Source: JBBQZU01 sp041749535 (GTDB taxonomy: Bacteria; Bacteroidota; Bacteroidia; Flavobacteriales_D; Cryomorphaceae). Taken from it: 64,000 bases of DNA. Positions 1 through 8,482 of this stretch are shown here, in pieces. The notes below the pieces were generated by a model, which saw only the letters and a list, made by a program, of their open reading frames with translations, was not told where the DNA came from and searched no databases. The stretch is taken from assembly GCA_041749535.1 (NCBI GenBank), contig JBGTBE010000079.1:17487-81486 (forward strand). Reading direction: 5' to 3'. The position numbers were made by a program, and so were the translations under genes. The number at the start of each line of letters is the position of its first letter. Position 1 is the stretch's first letter.

Positions 1-1
1 C

Positions 2-256
2 AATAGCTTCTCGCCGAATGAGGATGGTTTCAACGACGTATTCTTTGTGCGCGGAGGTCCTTTCACCATGATGGAATTCAACGTGTATGACGGATGGGGG
101 CGCATCGTGTTCAACTCTGGCAGCCAGGAGAATGGTTGGGATGGTACCGATGGCGGTAAACAATCTCCAACAGGAGTGTACGTGTACACCATCAAAGCCA
201 CCACAGAGTATGGAGATACTTACGAGTTCTCAGGTAAAATTAATCTGTTGCGATAA
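2..256 (+). CDS. T9SS type B sorting domain protein, C-terminal end only
   Basis: This is the 3' end of a larger gene that begins left of the window; the reading frame is open from base 2 to the TAA at 254-256, giving 84 residues. The visible part starts SFSPNEDGFNDVF and runs through a YDGWGRIVF stretch to GVYVYTIKA, the pattern of the type B (gliding motility-associated, CHU_C) C-terminal domain. In Bacteroidota this domain directs large secreted proteins through the type IX secretion system to the cell surface or medium. Two bases separate it from a PorP/SprF gene, the usual partner of such cargo. What the missing N-terminal part does cannot be told. Confidence 0.9.
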   Translation, partial: NSFSPNEDGFNDVFFVRGGPFTMMEFNVYDGWGRIVFNSGSQENGWDGTDGGKQSPTGVYVYTIKATTEYGDTYEFSGKINLLR

Positions 257-258
257 TC

Positions 259-1251
259 ATGAAAACTACAATGAAAAAATTACTCTTCACCGCAGTATTG
301 GCACCGGCCATGATCATCCTGGCTAACAAATCATCCGCTCAGGACGCGCAATTGTCGCAATACGATGCGGTGCCTGTGATCTTCAACCCTGCCAATACTG
401 GTATGCTCAAATACACCGACCTGCGCCTCACTGCACTGTACCGGTCGCAATGGAGCAGCCTCTCTACAAGCTTCAACACATTCGCCCTCTCATTCGACAT
501 GGCTTATGGAGAGCGGTTTGGGTTGGGTGCGGCATTCACGAACACTGATTTTGCAAACGTAATCAGCTCTTCGAATTTTCTTGTTTCGGGAGGGTATCAA
601 ATTACCGACCCTGACAATCCGAAGATGCTACTTACAGCTGGTGCTCAATTGGGATTTATATACAAGCGGGTGAATGTGAATGAACTCATCTTCGACAGAC
701 AGTATGACGGATACAACTTTGACTACAGCCTGCCAACTTATGAGCAGTTCGACAGGGTGAACCGTATGATGTTTGACGCCAATGTTGGGTTTTCATACAA
801 GTCTACGGATAGAACCAAGAAGATTAATCCCTTCGGAGACCTCGCCGTGTTTCATGTTACCATGCCCAACGAATCATTCATCGGATCTAAAAAATCTCCT
901 TTGCCTATGAGGTGGATGGGACAAGCCGGCGCACGTGTAGAAATATCAAGGGTGTTTGTTCTAGATCCTTCGGTGGTGTATATGATGCAGAGGGAATCGA
1001 GTCAGCTACTTATCAATACCATGGCGCTTTATGAGATCCAAGGAACACCTTATCAGGTGCTGGGCGGATTGGGGTACAGAATGGGTGATGCCGTAATTAT
1101 GCATGCTGGGTTTAGGCACAATGCGAATATATTCCGCATATCCTACGACATCAATACTTCACCTCTCAGCAAATTCTCAAACAACCGCGGAGCACTCGAG
1201 TTTACAGCGATATACCGCCCGGGTAAAAAGACGCGCAGAGCCATCTATTAG
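259..1251 (+). CDS. PorP/SprF family type IX secretion membrane protein
   Basis: The 330-residue protein has a signal peptide (a second in-frame ATG at 271 is an alternative start; hydrophobic LFTAVLAPAMIILA; likely cleavage near SSAQ), then the QLSQYDAVPVIFNPANTG opening typical of the PorP/SprF family. These are outer-membrane beta-barrel proteins that assist T9SS export or anchor cargo such as SprB in gliding flavobacteria. The rest alternates short beta-strand-like segments and Gly/aromatic turns, with a C-terminal FTAIYRPGKK stretch, and the length is usual for the family. It follows the type B cargo gene by two bases, so the two are probably co-transcribed and act as a cargo/partner pair. 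Which cargo it serves beyond its neighbour is unknown. Confidence 0.9.
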   Translation: MKTTMKKLLFTAVLAPAMIILANKSSAQDAQLSQYDAVPVIFNPANTGMLKYTDLRLTALYRSQWSSLSTSFNTFALSFDMAYGERFGLGAAFTNTDFANVISSSNFLVSGGYQITDPDNPKMLLTAGAQLGFIYKRVNVNELIFDRQYDGYNFDYSLPTYEQFDRVNRMMFDANVGFSYKSTDRTKKINPFGDLAVFHVTMPNESFIGSKKSPLPMRWMGQAGARVEISRVFVLDPSVVYMMQRESSQLLINTMALYEIQGTPYQVLGGLGYRMGDAVIMHAGFRHNANIFRISYDINTSPLSKFSNNRGALEFTAIYRPGKKTRRAIY

Positions 1252-1269
1252 AATTTGCAAAAAATAAAA

Positions 1270-1283
1270 TTAGACGACTCTAA
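1270..1283. promoter_or_regulatory. Candidate DtxR/MntR-type operator of the metal ABC operon
   Basis: TTAGA-CGAC-TCTAA is a perfect 5-bp inverted repeat. It lies 10 bases upstream of the -7 element of the metal transporter operon, where the -33 region should be. DtxR/MntR family repressors bind palindromes with TTAG/CTAA-like arms, and the operon's last gene encodes such a regulator. Metal-dependent autorepression is therefore inferred; no binding data exist here. Confidence 0.5.
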
Positions 1284-1293
1284 ATATTTGTAA

Positions 1294-1301
1294 TAACTTT
1301 G
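1294..1301 (+). promoter_or_regulatory. Bacteroidota -7 promoter element (metal ABC operon)
   Basis: TAACTTTG matches the Bacteroidota -7 consensus TAnnTTTG and ends 5 bases before the ATG at 1307, so the transcript would be leaderless or nearly so. No exact TTTG is seen at the expected -33 distance; the inverted repeat at 1270-1283 occupies that place. Confidence 0.55.
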
Positions 1302-1306
1302 TGCCC

Positions 1307-2206
1307 ATGAGGCACATAGTTATTTTATATTGTCTGCTCTTGCTCACCTCATGCACTGAGGAGAAATCTCACCAAGACCCAACTCTGATTGTATGCACCA
1401 CCGGAATGCTTGGCGATGCGGTAATGAACATGTCAGGTGCCGAATGCGAGGTTCGCATACTCATGGGGCCAGGCACTGATCCTCACCTCTTCAAGCCATC
1501 TAAAGAAAGCCTTGACCTCTTGAGCAATGCGGATGTGATCATAGCGAATGGCCTGCACCTTGAAGGCAGAATGCAGGAAATACTCGAAAAGCTATCCAGG
1601 AGCAAAACGGTGATATTTGCCGCGGATGGAGTAGGAGCTGACCACCTGCTCTACGCGGATGATGCTATGAAGATTCCCGACCCACATCTTTGGTTTGATG
1701 TTTCGATTTGGCGAAAAGCCTGCGCCCACATTGGCTCTAAGCTGGCCGAAAGCGTACCCCACTGCTACGAGAAAGCTGCCGCCGAAGCATATTTACTCAA
1801 ACTGGATAACCTTGACGCAACACTTCGCACCGAAATTGGGACCATTCCCGAATCGAACAGGGTGCTGATTACGGCCCATGATGCCTTTGGATATTTTGGG
1901 AAAGCATATGGAATAGAGGTGCTGGCATTGCAGGGAATATCCACCGTTTCAGAATATGGGGTGCGCGATGTGACTGCTTTGGTTGACCTGATTACAGAGA
2001 GAAATATTAAGGCTATTTTCACAGAGTCCAGCATCTCACCCCGGTCTGTGGAGGCCGTGATAGCGGGATGCGCAAACAAGGGTTTCACAGTCAATGCCGG
2101 CGGCACACTTTATTCTGATGCACTTGGTCCTGAAGGGTCGGGTGCCGAGACCTATACCGGCATGGTGCTTCACAACCTACATACTATAACCTCCGCGCTG
2201 AAATGA
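1307..2206 (+). CDS. Metal ABC transporter substrate-binding lipoprotein (Mn type likely)
   Basis: A 299-residue cluster A-I solute-binding protein (TroA/PsaA/ZnuA family) that captures a divalent metal for the ABC importer encoded downstream. The ATG at 1307 is preferred over an in-frame GTG at 1301 because the GTG overlaps the -7 box. The N-terminus is a lipoprotein signal with lipobox LLTSC. Likely metal ligands are His in DPHLFKPS, His in DPHLWFDV, Glu in FTESSI and Asp in LYSDALG. A His-His-Glu-Asp set is typical of manganese binders such as PsaA/MntC, whereas zinc binders usually have a third His. The long His-rich loop of ZnuA is absent. Its stop overlaps the ATPase start by 4 bases. 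Confidence 0.9.
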   Translation: MRHIVILYCLLLLTSCTEEKSHQDPTLIVCTTGMLGDAVMNMSGAECEVRILMGPGTDPHLFKPSKESLDLLSNADVIIANGLHLEGRMQEILEKLSRSKTVIFAADGVGADHLLYADDAMKIPDPHLWFDVSIWRKACAHIGSKLAESVPHCYEKAAAEAYLLKLDNLDATLRTEIGTIPESNRVLITAHDAFGYFGKAYGIEVLALQGISTVSEYGVRDVTALVDLITERNIKAIFTESSISPRSVEAVIAGCANKGFTVNAGGTLYSDALGPEGSGAETYTGMVLHNLHTITSALK

Positions 2207-2985
2207 TCTCTCTGGAAGCCCATAACCTAACAGTAAGCTATGACAAGCAGCCTGTGCTTTGGAATATCGATTTTGAAGTCCCTGCCGGAAATCTTGTCGG
2301 CATAATAGGCCCAAATGGGTCGGGCAAAACCACCCTGCTGAAAGCTGCTATGGGCATATTGCCTGCAGACAGTGGATACATGCGTTTTTTTGGCAAACCC
2401 ATCCATGAAGTTAGGGACCGCATAAGCTATGTGCCCCAGAGACAATCTGTAGATTGGGATTTTCCGGCATCCGTAATGGACGTGTGTCTCATGGGCCGCT
2501 ACCGCAAAGGAAGTATTTTTGGCAGGCTCTCACGCATTGACAAGGAAATTGCTACTGAAGCGCTTGAGCGGGTGGGAATGATCAGTTTCAGAAACAGACA
2601 AATTAGCGAGCTGAGTGGAGGGCAACAACAGCGCGTATTTATAGCACGCTCTCTAACCCAGCAAGCTGATATGTACCTTATGGATGAGCCTTTCGCGGGG
2701 ATAGATGCCGCAAGCGAAGAGAGTATCCTCTCCATACTGGACTCCTTGAAGCGGGACGGAAAAACCGTGGTAATGGTGCACCACGACCTACACACTGCCA
2801 TTGAGTTTTTCGACTGGATCGTATTGCTCAATACCAGGCTTGTTTCCTCAGGTCCAAAGAGTGATGTTTTCACTGAGGAGAACCTCCGCACCGCCTATGG
2901 AAGCAAGCTTACCCTGTTGAGCCGCATTGCCGATCTTGTGAAACAGCAGGAATATCCACTCAGAGAAAAATCCTCAAAGGAATAA
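2203..2985 (+). CDS. Metal ABC transporter ATP-binding protein
   Basis: This 260-residue cytoplasmic ATPase energises the metal importer. Visible motifs are Walker A GPNGSGKT (residues 36-43), Q-loop YVPQRQSVDWDFP, signature LSGGQQQR (137-144), Walker B MYLMDEPF and switch His in VMVHHDL. The Q-loop phrase with DWDFP is characteristic of the Zn/Mn/Fe (MntB/ZnuC/TroB) subfamily. It starts with an ATGA overlap on the binding-protein gene and is followed after 4 bases by the first permease. Length is normal for the family and no residue of the ATPase cycle looks missing. The metal cannot be read from this subunit; manganese is inferred from the binding protein. Confidence 0.95.
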   Translation: MISLEAHNLTVSYDKQPVLWNIDFEVPAGNLVGIIGPNGSGKTTLLKAAMGILPADSGYMRFFGKPIHEVRDRISYVPQRQSVDWDFPASVMDVCLMGRYRKGSIFGRLSRIDKEIATEALERVGMISFRNRQISELSGGQQQRVFIARSLTQQADMYLMDEPFAGIDAASEESILSILDSLKRDGKTVVMVHHDLHTAIEFFDWIVLLNTRLVSSGPKSDVFTEENLRTAYGSKLTLLSRIADLVKQQEYPLREKSSKE

Positions 2986-2989
2986 TTGC

Positions 2990-4255
2990 ATGGACGCAAA
3001 CTTGCTTTGGGTTTTGGCGGGGTGCATCCTGATAAGTATTGGAGCCAGCATAGTGGGTTGCTTTGCCTTTCTGCGAAAGCGTTCACTGGCTGGTGATGCG
3101 GTCGCACATGCGCTGCTACCGGGCATCGCACTTTCGTACCTGATCTTTGAGGAGAAGAGTCTCTGGGCGCTCTTTCCAGGTGCATTGATTGCAGGTTGGC
3201 TCAGCCTGTTGAGTATTGAAGGCATAGCGCGGTACAGCAAAATAAAATCCGATTCGGCCATTGCCATTGTGCTCAGCGTATTCTTCGCTGTTGGCATTGT
3301 GCTCCTCACCCGCATACAAGCTACTGCCAGCGCAGGGAGCAGTGGCCTCGATGCCTTCCTCTTTGGAAAAGCAGCTGCCATCCTTCCCGGCGATTTACTG
3401 CTTTATTTCCTGGTAAACACATTGATGCTGCTGCTCATTTGGGCCTGGTACCCGTATTTCAAGCTCTACACCTTCGATCCGGAGTTTGCAGCATCGAGCG
3501 GACTGCCTGTAAAGCGCGTGTCTTTCCTGCTCTCTACCCTCACTGTGGTAGCCATTGCCATGGGCATACAGGCTGTCGGTGTGGTGCTTATGGCGGCATT
3601 GGTGATCACGCCCGCGGCTGCTGCCCGCTTCTTTTCCAGCAGCCTGGGCACCATGATCGCACTTGCTGCGGTTTTCGGTGCCATTGGTGCGGCATTCGGG
3701 GTTTGGGTTTCCTATATGGCACCTGCCATGCCCACGGGACCCTGGATTGTGGTTTTAATCAGCTTTATAGCTATTGTGAGCTTCGTGTTTGCCCCAACCA
3801 AAGGCCTTTGGTTCAGGCGGCGCAGACAGAGGTTGCTACAGCGAAAGGTGAATGATGAAAACCTTCTAAAGCGCATGTACCACCTTGAAGAAGCTGCGAA
3901 AGGTAGCTACCACAGCACCTATCAACTTGCAGATGCACCCCAGTTCGAAGGCCGCTCAATGGAGGCTTCTTTGCAGAGACTCAAGGCAGCAGGTGCACTT
4001 GAAGAGCGAGCGGGAACCTTCCGTCTTTCGGAATCCGGGTTTCAGGAAGCGAGCAGGGTGGTGCGCCTGCACCGACTGTGGGAGCTGTATCTCAACCAAA
4101 GGGTTAATATGGCCACCGACCATGTGCACCATGACGCCGAAGCCATTGAACACATCATTACCCCTGAACTTGAAGAAGCACTGATCAAGGACCTGGATTA
4201 CCCACTCCTGGACCCCCACAAATCAATTATACCGGGTATGAAGCCAGCACCATGA
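2990..4255 (+). CDS. Metal ABC permease fused to a DtxR-type regulatory domain
   Basis: A 421-residue two-part protein. Residues 1 to about 275 form an ABC-3 family permease with about eight or nine membrane segments and the conserved GDAVAHALLPGIALSYL region. After a basic linker (RRRRQRLLQRK), residues about 285-421 resemble the helical region of DtxR/MntR proteins: a winged-helix-like stretch (RSMEASLQRLKAAGALEE...FRLSESG), then RVVRLHRLWELYLNQ and HVHHDAEAIEHIITPELEE, which match the metal-binding/dimerisation segment. A comparable permease-repressor fusion is known in Chlamydia (YtgC-YtgR), where the repressor part is released by cleavage. Whether that happens here is unknown; the domain might instead sense metal at the transporter. 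It overlaps the next permease gene by 4 bases. Confidence 0.9.
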   Translation: MDANLLWVLAGCILISIGASIVGCFAFLRKRSLAGDAVAHALLPGIALSYLIFEEKSLWALFPGALIAGWLSLLSIEGIARYSKIKSDSAIAIVLSVFFAVGIVLLTRIQATASAGSSGLDAFLFGKAAAILPGDLLLYFLVNTLMLLLIWAWYPYFKLYTFDPEFAASSGLPVKRVSFLLSTLTVVAIAMGIQAVGVVLMAALVITPAAAARFFSSSLGTMIALAAVFGAIGAAFGVWVSYMAPAMPTGPWIVVLISFIAIVSFVFAPTKGLWFRRRRQRLLQRKVNDENLLKRMYHLEEAAKGSYHSTYQLADAPQFEGRSMEASLQRLKAAGALEERAGTFRLSESGFQEASRVVRLHRLWELYLNQRVNMATDHVHHDAEAIEHIITPELEEALIKDLDYPLLDPHKSIIPGMKPAP

Positions 4256-5133
4256 GCGATTTTTGGATTATACTTACGGGAATGCTCGTGGCTGTGAATT
4301 GCGGTCTGCTGGGTGTATACCTTGTGCTTCGTAAAGCCACACTCATTGGCGATGCCATTTCGCACGCCGTGCTTCCCGGCATTGTACTTGCCTACCTGGT
4401 GGCACAGTCGCGCAGCGGTCCTATAGTGCTTTTAGGTGCAGGTGTGTTCGGACTTCTCACTACCGCTTTAATTGAAGTGTTTCACAAAAAACTCAGGCTC
4501 CAGAGCGATGCCAGCATTGGCATTGTATTCACCCTGCTTTTTGCGGTGGGTGTTATTCTCGTGAGCGCCCTTTCGGGCAATGTGGACCTGGACCAGGACT
4601 GCGTGCTCTATGGTGAGATCGCATACGTACCCTTCGATCTCCTCTATATTGGCGATGTGCACTATGGCCCGGTGGCGGTATGGATGCAGGGGGGCAACTT
4701 CATAGCGGTTGCATTGCTCATCATCATAGGTTACCGGGGGCTTTTTCTCAGCAGTTTTGATCCCGGTTTTGCATCAGGACTTGGTATGCGCACGGGGCAC
4801 TGGCACTACGCGCTTATGGGCATGGTTTCCCTCACGGTGGTATTGAGTTTCAATGCCGTTGGCGCCATCCTCGTAGTGGCATTTCTCGTGGTGCCCCCGG
4901 CTACTGCCTACCTTATTTCCAAAAGGCTGCGACCAATGATAGTGTACACCTTGCTTTTTGGCAACCTGTCTGCTTTGGGGGGGTTCTATCTGGCCGACTT
5001 TCTCAACGCTTCCATTTCTGGAAGCATGGCAGTGATGGCCGGAATTCAGTTCACAATTGTATTTTTATTTTCGCTTTTGCAGCGTTCTTTCCGAAAGTCA
5101 ACCCACATGCCCCAAAATCATCCTGTTGCATGA
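4252..5133 (+). CDS. Metal ABC transporter permease, second subunit
   Basis: A 293-residue ABC-3 family inner-membrane permease with about eight hydrophobic segments and the family motif GDAISHAVLPGIVLAYL near residues 36-52. With the fused permease encoded upstream it would form a heterodimeric metal channel. Unlike that protein it has no cytoplasmic domain and ends in a short polar tail after the last membrane segment (FLFSLLQRSF). It starts in an ATGA overlap on the fused permease and its stop overlaps the DtxR regulator start by 4 bases, so all five genes from 1307 to 5786 look like one translationally coupled operon. Confidence 0.93.
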   Translation: MSDFWIILTGMLVAVNCGLLGVYLVLRKATLIGDAISHAVLPGIVLAYLVAQSRSGPIVLLGAGVFGLLTTALIEVFHKKLRLQSDASIGIVFTLLFAVGVILVSALSGNVDLDQDCVLYGEIAYVPFDLLYIGDVHYGPVAVWMQGGNFIAVALLIIIGYRGLFLSSFDPGFASGLGMRTGHWHYALMGMVSLTVVLSFNAVGAILVVAFLVVPPATAYLISKRLRPMIVYTLLFGNLSALGGFYLADFLNASISGSMAVMAGIQFTIVFLFSLLQRSFRKSTHMPQNHPVA

Positions 5134-5786
5134 ACACGCACATTGAAGAGAATTATTTGAAGGCCATCTACAAGCTGAGCGCCGATGCCAAAGGAGCCGT
5201 AAGTACTTCGGCCCTTGCAGCTGAGCTGGGCGTACAGGCCGCATCGGTTACTGATATGTTGAAGAAACTTTCAGCCCGGAAGTTCATCAAATACGAGAAG
5301 TACTACGGGGTGTCTATGACCAAATCAGGCATTGACTGCGCCATAGGAATAGTGCGGAAGCACCGGCTTTGGGAAGTGTTTCTGGTAGATAAGCTGGGCT
5401 TCTCCTGGGGTGAAGTACACGAGATTGCAGAGCAATTGGAACACGTGCACAGCGAGGAACTCACCAACCGCCTGGATGCCTTTCTCGACTTCCCAAAAGT
5501 AGACCCCCACGGCGACCCAATACCCGATAAGGAGGGCGTTGTGCGTCAGCTACCAACCATCTTGCTTACCAGGCTAAAACCTGGCGAGCGGGGCCGCATA
5601 GCTGCCGTAAAGCACGACGGCAAAGACCTGCTCGACTACCTCGACCGCCATAATCTTGTGCTCGAAAATGAAGTGGAAGTACTTGAAATACTCGTATTCG
5701 ATGGCTCTATGCAGCTCCTTGTAGCTGGCCGAGAGCAATATGTTTCAGAAAAAATTGCAGAGAATATTTTGGTGGTGAGGGGGTGA
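5130..5786 (+). CDS. DtxR/MntR family metal-dependent regulator with FeoA domain
   Basis: A 218-residue metal-dependent repressor. An N-terminal winged helix-turn-helix (NYLKAIYKLS...VSTSALAAELGVQAASVTDMLKKL, residues 8-50) is followed by the metal-binding/dimerisation domain (IVRKHRLWEVFLVDKLGFSW, HEIAEQLEHVHSEEL, FLDFPKVDPHGDPIP). Residues about 145-218 form an SH3-like FeoA domain. It closes the metal importer operon, overlapping the permease by 4 bases, and probably represses that operon through the inverted repeat at 1270-1283 when metal is sufficient. The central segment is clearly similar to the C-terminal part of the fused permease, so the operon encodes two related regulatory modules. 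Metal identity (Mn or Fe) is not settled by sequence. Confidence 0.93.
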   Translation: MNTHIEENYLKAIYKLSADAKGAVSTSALAAELGVQAASVTDMLKKLSARKFIKYEKYYGVSMTKSGIDCAIGIVRKHRLWEVFLVDKLGFSWGEVHEIAEQLEHVHSEELTNRLDAFLDFPKVDPHGDPIPDKEGVVRQLPTILLTRLKPGERGRIAAVKHDGKDLLDYLDRHNLVLENEVEVLEILVFDGSMQLLVAGREQYVSEKIAENILVVRG

Positions 5787-5951
5787 GGTTTTTAATAGGC
5801 CGTAGAGAACTATTTCAATTCGTACCGTTTCAATAGGGGCGTTTTAAAATTACTGTGTCATTTGCATTAATTCGTTTTATAAAAACAGCGTAGCGATTCG
5901 ATAATCTTTTATATGTGATGTTATGATAAATCTCATTTTACATATCTCGCG

Positions 5952-5986
5952 GAAAGTAAAATAAGCCCATTCCTTATTCTACTTTC
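5952..5986. terminator. Hairpin between convergent genes
   Basis: A 13-bp stem with one mismatch (GAAAGTAAAATAA paired with TTATTCTACTTTC) and a 9-base loop lies between the converging metal operon and two-component genes. No long T-run follows on either strand, so factor-independent termination is only likely. The rest of the 206-base gap holds nothing recognised. Confidence 0.5.
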
Positions 5987-5992
5987 AATCAA

Positions 5993-6697
5993 TTATTCCC
6001 GCCCTGCACCCACTCTGAAAAAATACCCCTCACCGTGCAGGCTGTCAATCATTAGTTGCGGGTCCTTATTCAGGCGCTTGCGCAGTTTGGCCACATATAC
6101 ATCCATGCTGCGCGTGGCAAAATAGTCGTCGTTGTTCCATATTTCCATCAGGGCCTTGCGCCGGGGCATTAGTTCATTCTGAAATTTGCACAACATGGCA
6201 AGCAAAGCCGATTCTTTGGGGCTGAGTTTTTCTTCGGCATCCTGATGGATCAGCAAGCGCTTTCGCGGGATGAAACTGTATGAACCGATGTCGTAAGAGT
6301 CGGGCTCGGATTGCACTTCGATGGAGGTTCGCTTCAGTACTGCTTCGAGTTTTACGAGCAATAGTTCGCTGTCAAATGGCTTGGTGAGATAATCATCAGC
6401 TCCGGCGCGGTATCCGCGTATCTGGTCCTCTTTGTCGCCACGGGCGGTCAGGAAGATGATTGGCACCTGCGCATCGGCTTTTCTGATCTCTTCAGCCAGT
6501 GTGAACCCGTCTTTGTAGGGCATCATTACATCCAGCAGACATAAGTCGAATTTCATTTGGCGGAAGCGGCCATAGCCCAGGTTTCCATCAGTAGCCCACT
6601 CCACATGATAGCCCGAAAGACCGAGGTAGTTTTTCATAAGCGATCCAAAATTTGGATCGTCTTCTACCAGCAATATGGCTGCTTTTGGCTTGCTCAT
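5993..6697 (-). CDS. OmpR-family response regulator
   Basis: A 234-residue DNA-binding response regulator. The receiver domain (residues 5-120) has the acidic pair in LLVEDD, the phosphoacceptor Asp56 in LLDVMMP, Thr in FLTARG and Lys in YLTKPF. The C-terminal winged helix (about 135-232; SPKESALLAMLCKF, RSMDVYVAKLRKRL, LHGEGYFFRV) is of the OmpR/PhoB type. It is encoded just after, and overlaps by 4 bases (ATGA), the histidine kinase on the same strand, so the two are a cognate pair. The pair resembles the RprXY type found across Bacteroidota, but the regulon is unknown. The divergent T9SS gene at 8483 is a possible target by position only. Confidence 0.93.
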   Translation of the reverse strand: MSKPKAAILLVEDDPNFGSLMKNYLGLSGYHVEWATDGNLGYGRFRQMKFDLCLLDVMMPYKDGFTLAEEIRKADAQVPIIFLTARGDKEDQIRGYRAGADDYLTKPFDSELLLVKLEAVLKRTSIEVQSEPDSYDIGSYSFIPRKRLLIHQDAEEKLSPKESALLAMLCKFQNELMPRRKALMEIWNNDDYFATRSMDVYVAKLRKRLNKDPQLMIDSLHGEGYFFRVGAGRE

Positions 6698-8337
6698 GAT
6701 GCAAGTGGAATTTCAAAACCTACGGTGCTGCCCTTGCCGGGTGTGCTTTCAATAAGCAGCGTACCTCCGTGCAGCCTTACTACCTCGCGCACATAGCTAA
6801 GGCCGAGTCCGAAACCCTTTACATTGTGTATGTCGCCACCACTGGCGCGGTAGAATGTCTCAAACGCCTTGCGCTGTGCTTCGGCGCTCATGCCTATGCC
6901 GTTGTCGCTTACTGTAACCCGCACCCGTGTGCCGCAGATTTCAGAATTGATTTTTGCAATAGGGTTTTCTCCTGCGTATTTTAAGGCGTTGTCGAGCAGG
7001 TTTACAAGCGCACTCACAAGATGCGCCTTATCGGCAAATACGTTCGCATTCACTTCAGGATGGATGGTGATTATCTCTCCTCCGGCAGCGGATGCCTGCA
7101 TTTTCATACGTTCAGCCGCCTCGCTGATCACATCCATTACTGAAACAGTAGCCTGCTGAAGAGACAGTGCGCCCCGGTCCATTTTGGCAGCCAGCAGTAT
7201 TTTCTCCACGTGTCCGGTGAGCCTTTTTTTCTCCTGAAGTATCATTTCAGTAAGTCTGGCTACTTCAGCCTGATTTCCGCTCACCTGGGGGTGGCGTATG
7301 CTGTCGGCGGCAAGGCCAATGGTGGCCAGGGGAGTCTTGAACTCGTGGGTCATGTTGTTGATGAAATCATTCTTCACTTCGCTCATTCTTTTTTGGCGAA
7401 GCATAAAGAAGATGGTCGATCCGAAAGTGCCCATCATCAGCAATGAAAAGAGCACAACCCCCGCCATTACCCACGCGAGCGATTTTAAAATAGCCCTGTC
7501 TTTTTCGGGAAAATGGAGCAAGAGCATTGCTTCAGATCCCCTTTCGGGAAATAGCGGAAAGCGGTACTCAAAAGCATCGGCAGAAGCGAGCGATGTACGT
7601 GCGTTATTGCCGCTTATGCTATCGGTTGGCGACTCGGTAAAGGCATACTCAAAGGTGGCATCTATCCCTTCGGCCTTGAGATGGCTGGCAATTAGTGAAT
7701 CTGCATTTCTGCTGCCGAGGGTTCCATCTATGGTAGGCCTTTCGTATACCCGGCGTATCAATACCTGTTTGAGCGCATCGCTTACTACGCCCGCATTGCG
7801 TTCAATCAAACTGTTTTCTATGGTATCGCCATTGTCCACAGTTATTTGCCGGTAGCGCATGCGTATTGTACTGTCGTTAGGTTCCATTGTGGAGAATATT
7901 GCGACCATTGAGTCTTCCGCAAGGACTACCCCGGGCGCACCTATCACAACTTCTACTTCACTGCTGTGCGTGTTGATCACTGTTGAGCGATTTACAAATG
8001 CTTCTCTGTGAAGTTGCATAGCTTCTAGTCGATTTTTCTCAGACTCAACCTCCAGTTTGCGCCTCATACTTTCGCTGTCAGCTTCTGAACCCGCAGCCTC
8101 GCGCAATTTGCTTTCAAAAAAACTCCATTCGCCAAATTCTTCTTCAATCAGGGCTTCTGTAGCGCTTACTTCCAGCCCGGCCACCAGATCATTTGCCGCA
8201 ACCCGCACTGCCTTATCGAAGGCCAGGCGCTGCTCTCGCACAGTGGTTTTCACCCAATACCATTCCAGGGCTCCGATGCCGAGAATGGAAAGGCTCATAA
8301 GTGCAATGATTGCTTTAAAATAACGCTGACTCACCAT
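6694..8337 (-). CDS. Sensor histidine kinase
   Basis: A membrane histidine kinase of 547 residues from the ATG at 8337. An in-frame GTG at 8352 would add five residues but lies inside the -7 box. One membrane segment near the N-terminus (IIALMSLSILGIGALEWYWV) and a second near residues 285-310 bracket a periplasmic sensor region of about 250 residues with no recognised fold. The kinase core follows: HisKA with NNMTHEFKTPLATIG, N box NLLDNALKYA, G1 DNGIGM and G2 GFGLGLSYV. Its product should phosphorylate the response regulator encoded next, whose start it overlaps by 4 bases. The ligand is unknown. Confidence 0.92.
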   Translation of the reverse strand: MVSQRYFKAIIALMSLSILGIGALEWYWVKTTVREQRLAFDKAVRVAANDLVAGLEVSATEALIEEEFGEWSFFESKLREAAGSEADSESMRRKLEVESEKNRLEAMQLHREAFVNRSTVINTHSSEVEVVIGAPGVVLAEDSMVAIFSTMEPNDSTIRMRYRQITVDNGDTIENSLIERNAGVVSDALKQVLIRRVYERPTIDGTLGSRNADSLIASHLKAEGIDATFEYAFTESPTDSISGNNARTSLASADAFEYRFPLFPERGSEAMLLLHFPEKDRAILKSLAWVMAGVVLFSLLMMGTFGSTIFFMLRQKRMSEVKNDFINNMTHEFKTPLATIGLAADSIRHPQVSGNQAEVARLTEMILQEKKRLTGHVEKILLAAKMDRGALSLQQATVSVMDVISEAAERMKMQASAAGGEIITIHPEVNANVFADKAHLVSALVNLLDNALKYAGENPIAKINSEICGTRVRVTVSDNGIGMSAEAQRKAFETFYRASGGDIHNVKGFGLGLSYVREVVRLHGGTLLIESTPGKGSTVGFEIPLAS

Positions 8338-8351
8338 GTTGATTATTGACA

Positions 8352-8359
8352 CAAAATTA
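8352..8359 (-). promoter_or_regulatory. Bacteroidota -7 promoter element (histidine kinase)
   Basis: On the minus strand this reads TAATTTTG, a match to TAnnTTTG, and it ends 14 bases before the ATG at 8337. It overlaps the alternative GTG codon of the kinase, which argues that the GTG is not used. Confidence 0.55.
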
Positions 8360-8446
8360 GGTTACCCTCGCTTCTAAATGCAGAACATTAACCTTTCTTT
8401 AACCCGATTTGACAGGTCGTTAACCATTTTGTGAAAGCAGCCGAAG

Positions 8447-8454
8447 TAGTTTTG
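8447..8454 (+). promoter_or_regulatory. Bacteroidota -7 promoter element (T9SS protein)
   Basis: TAGTTTTG fits TAnnTTTG. A TTTG lies 15 bases upstream at 8428-8431, slightly closer than a typical -33 box. The start codon at 8483 is 28 bases downstream. The promoter is divergent from that of the histidine kinase within about 90 bases. Confidence 0.5.
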
Positions 8455-8482
8455 CTCTGTAAACAAACAAACATTAAACGAT

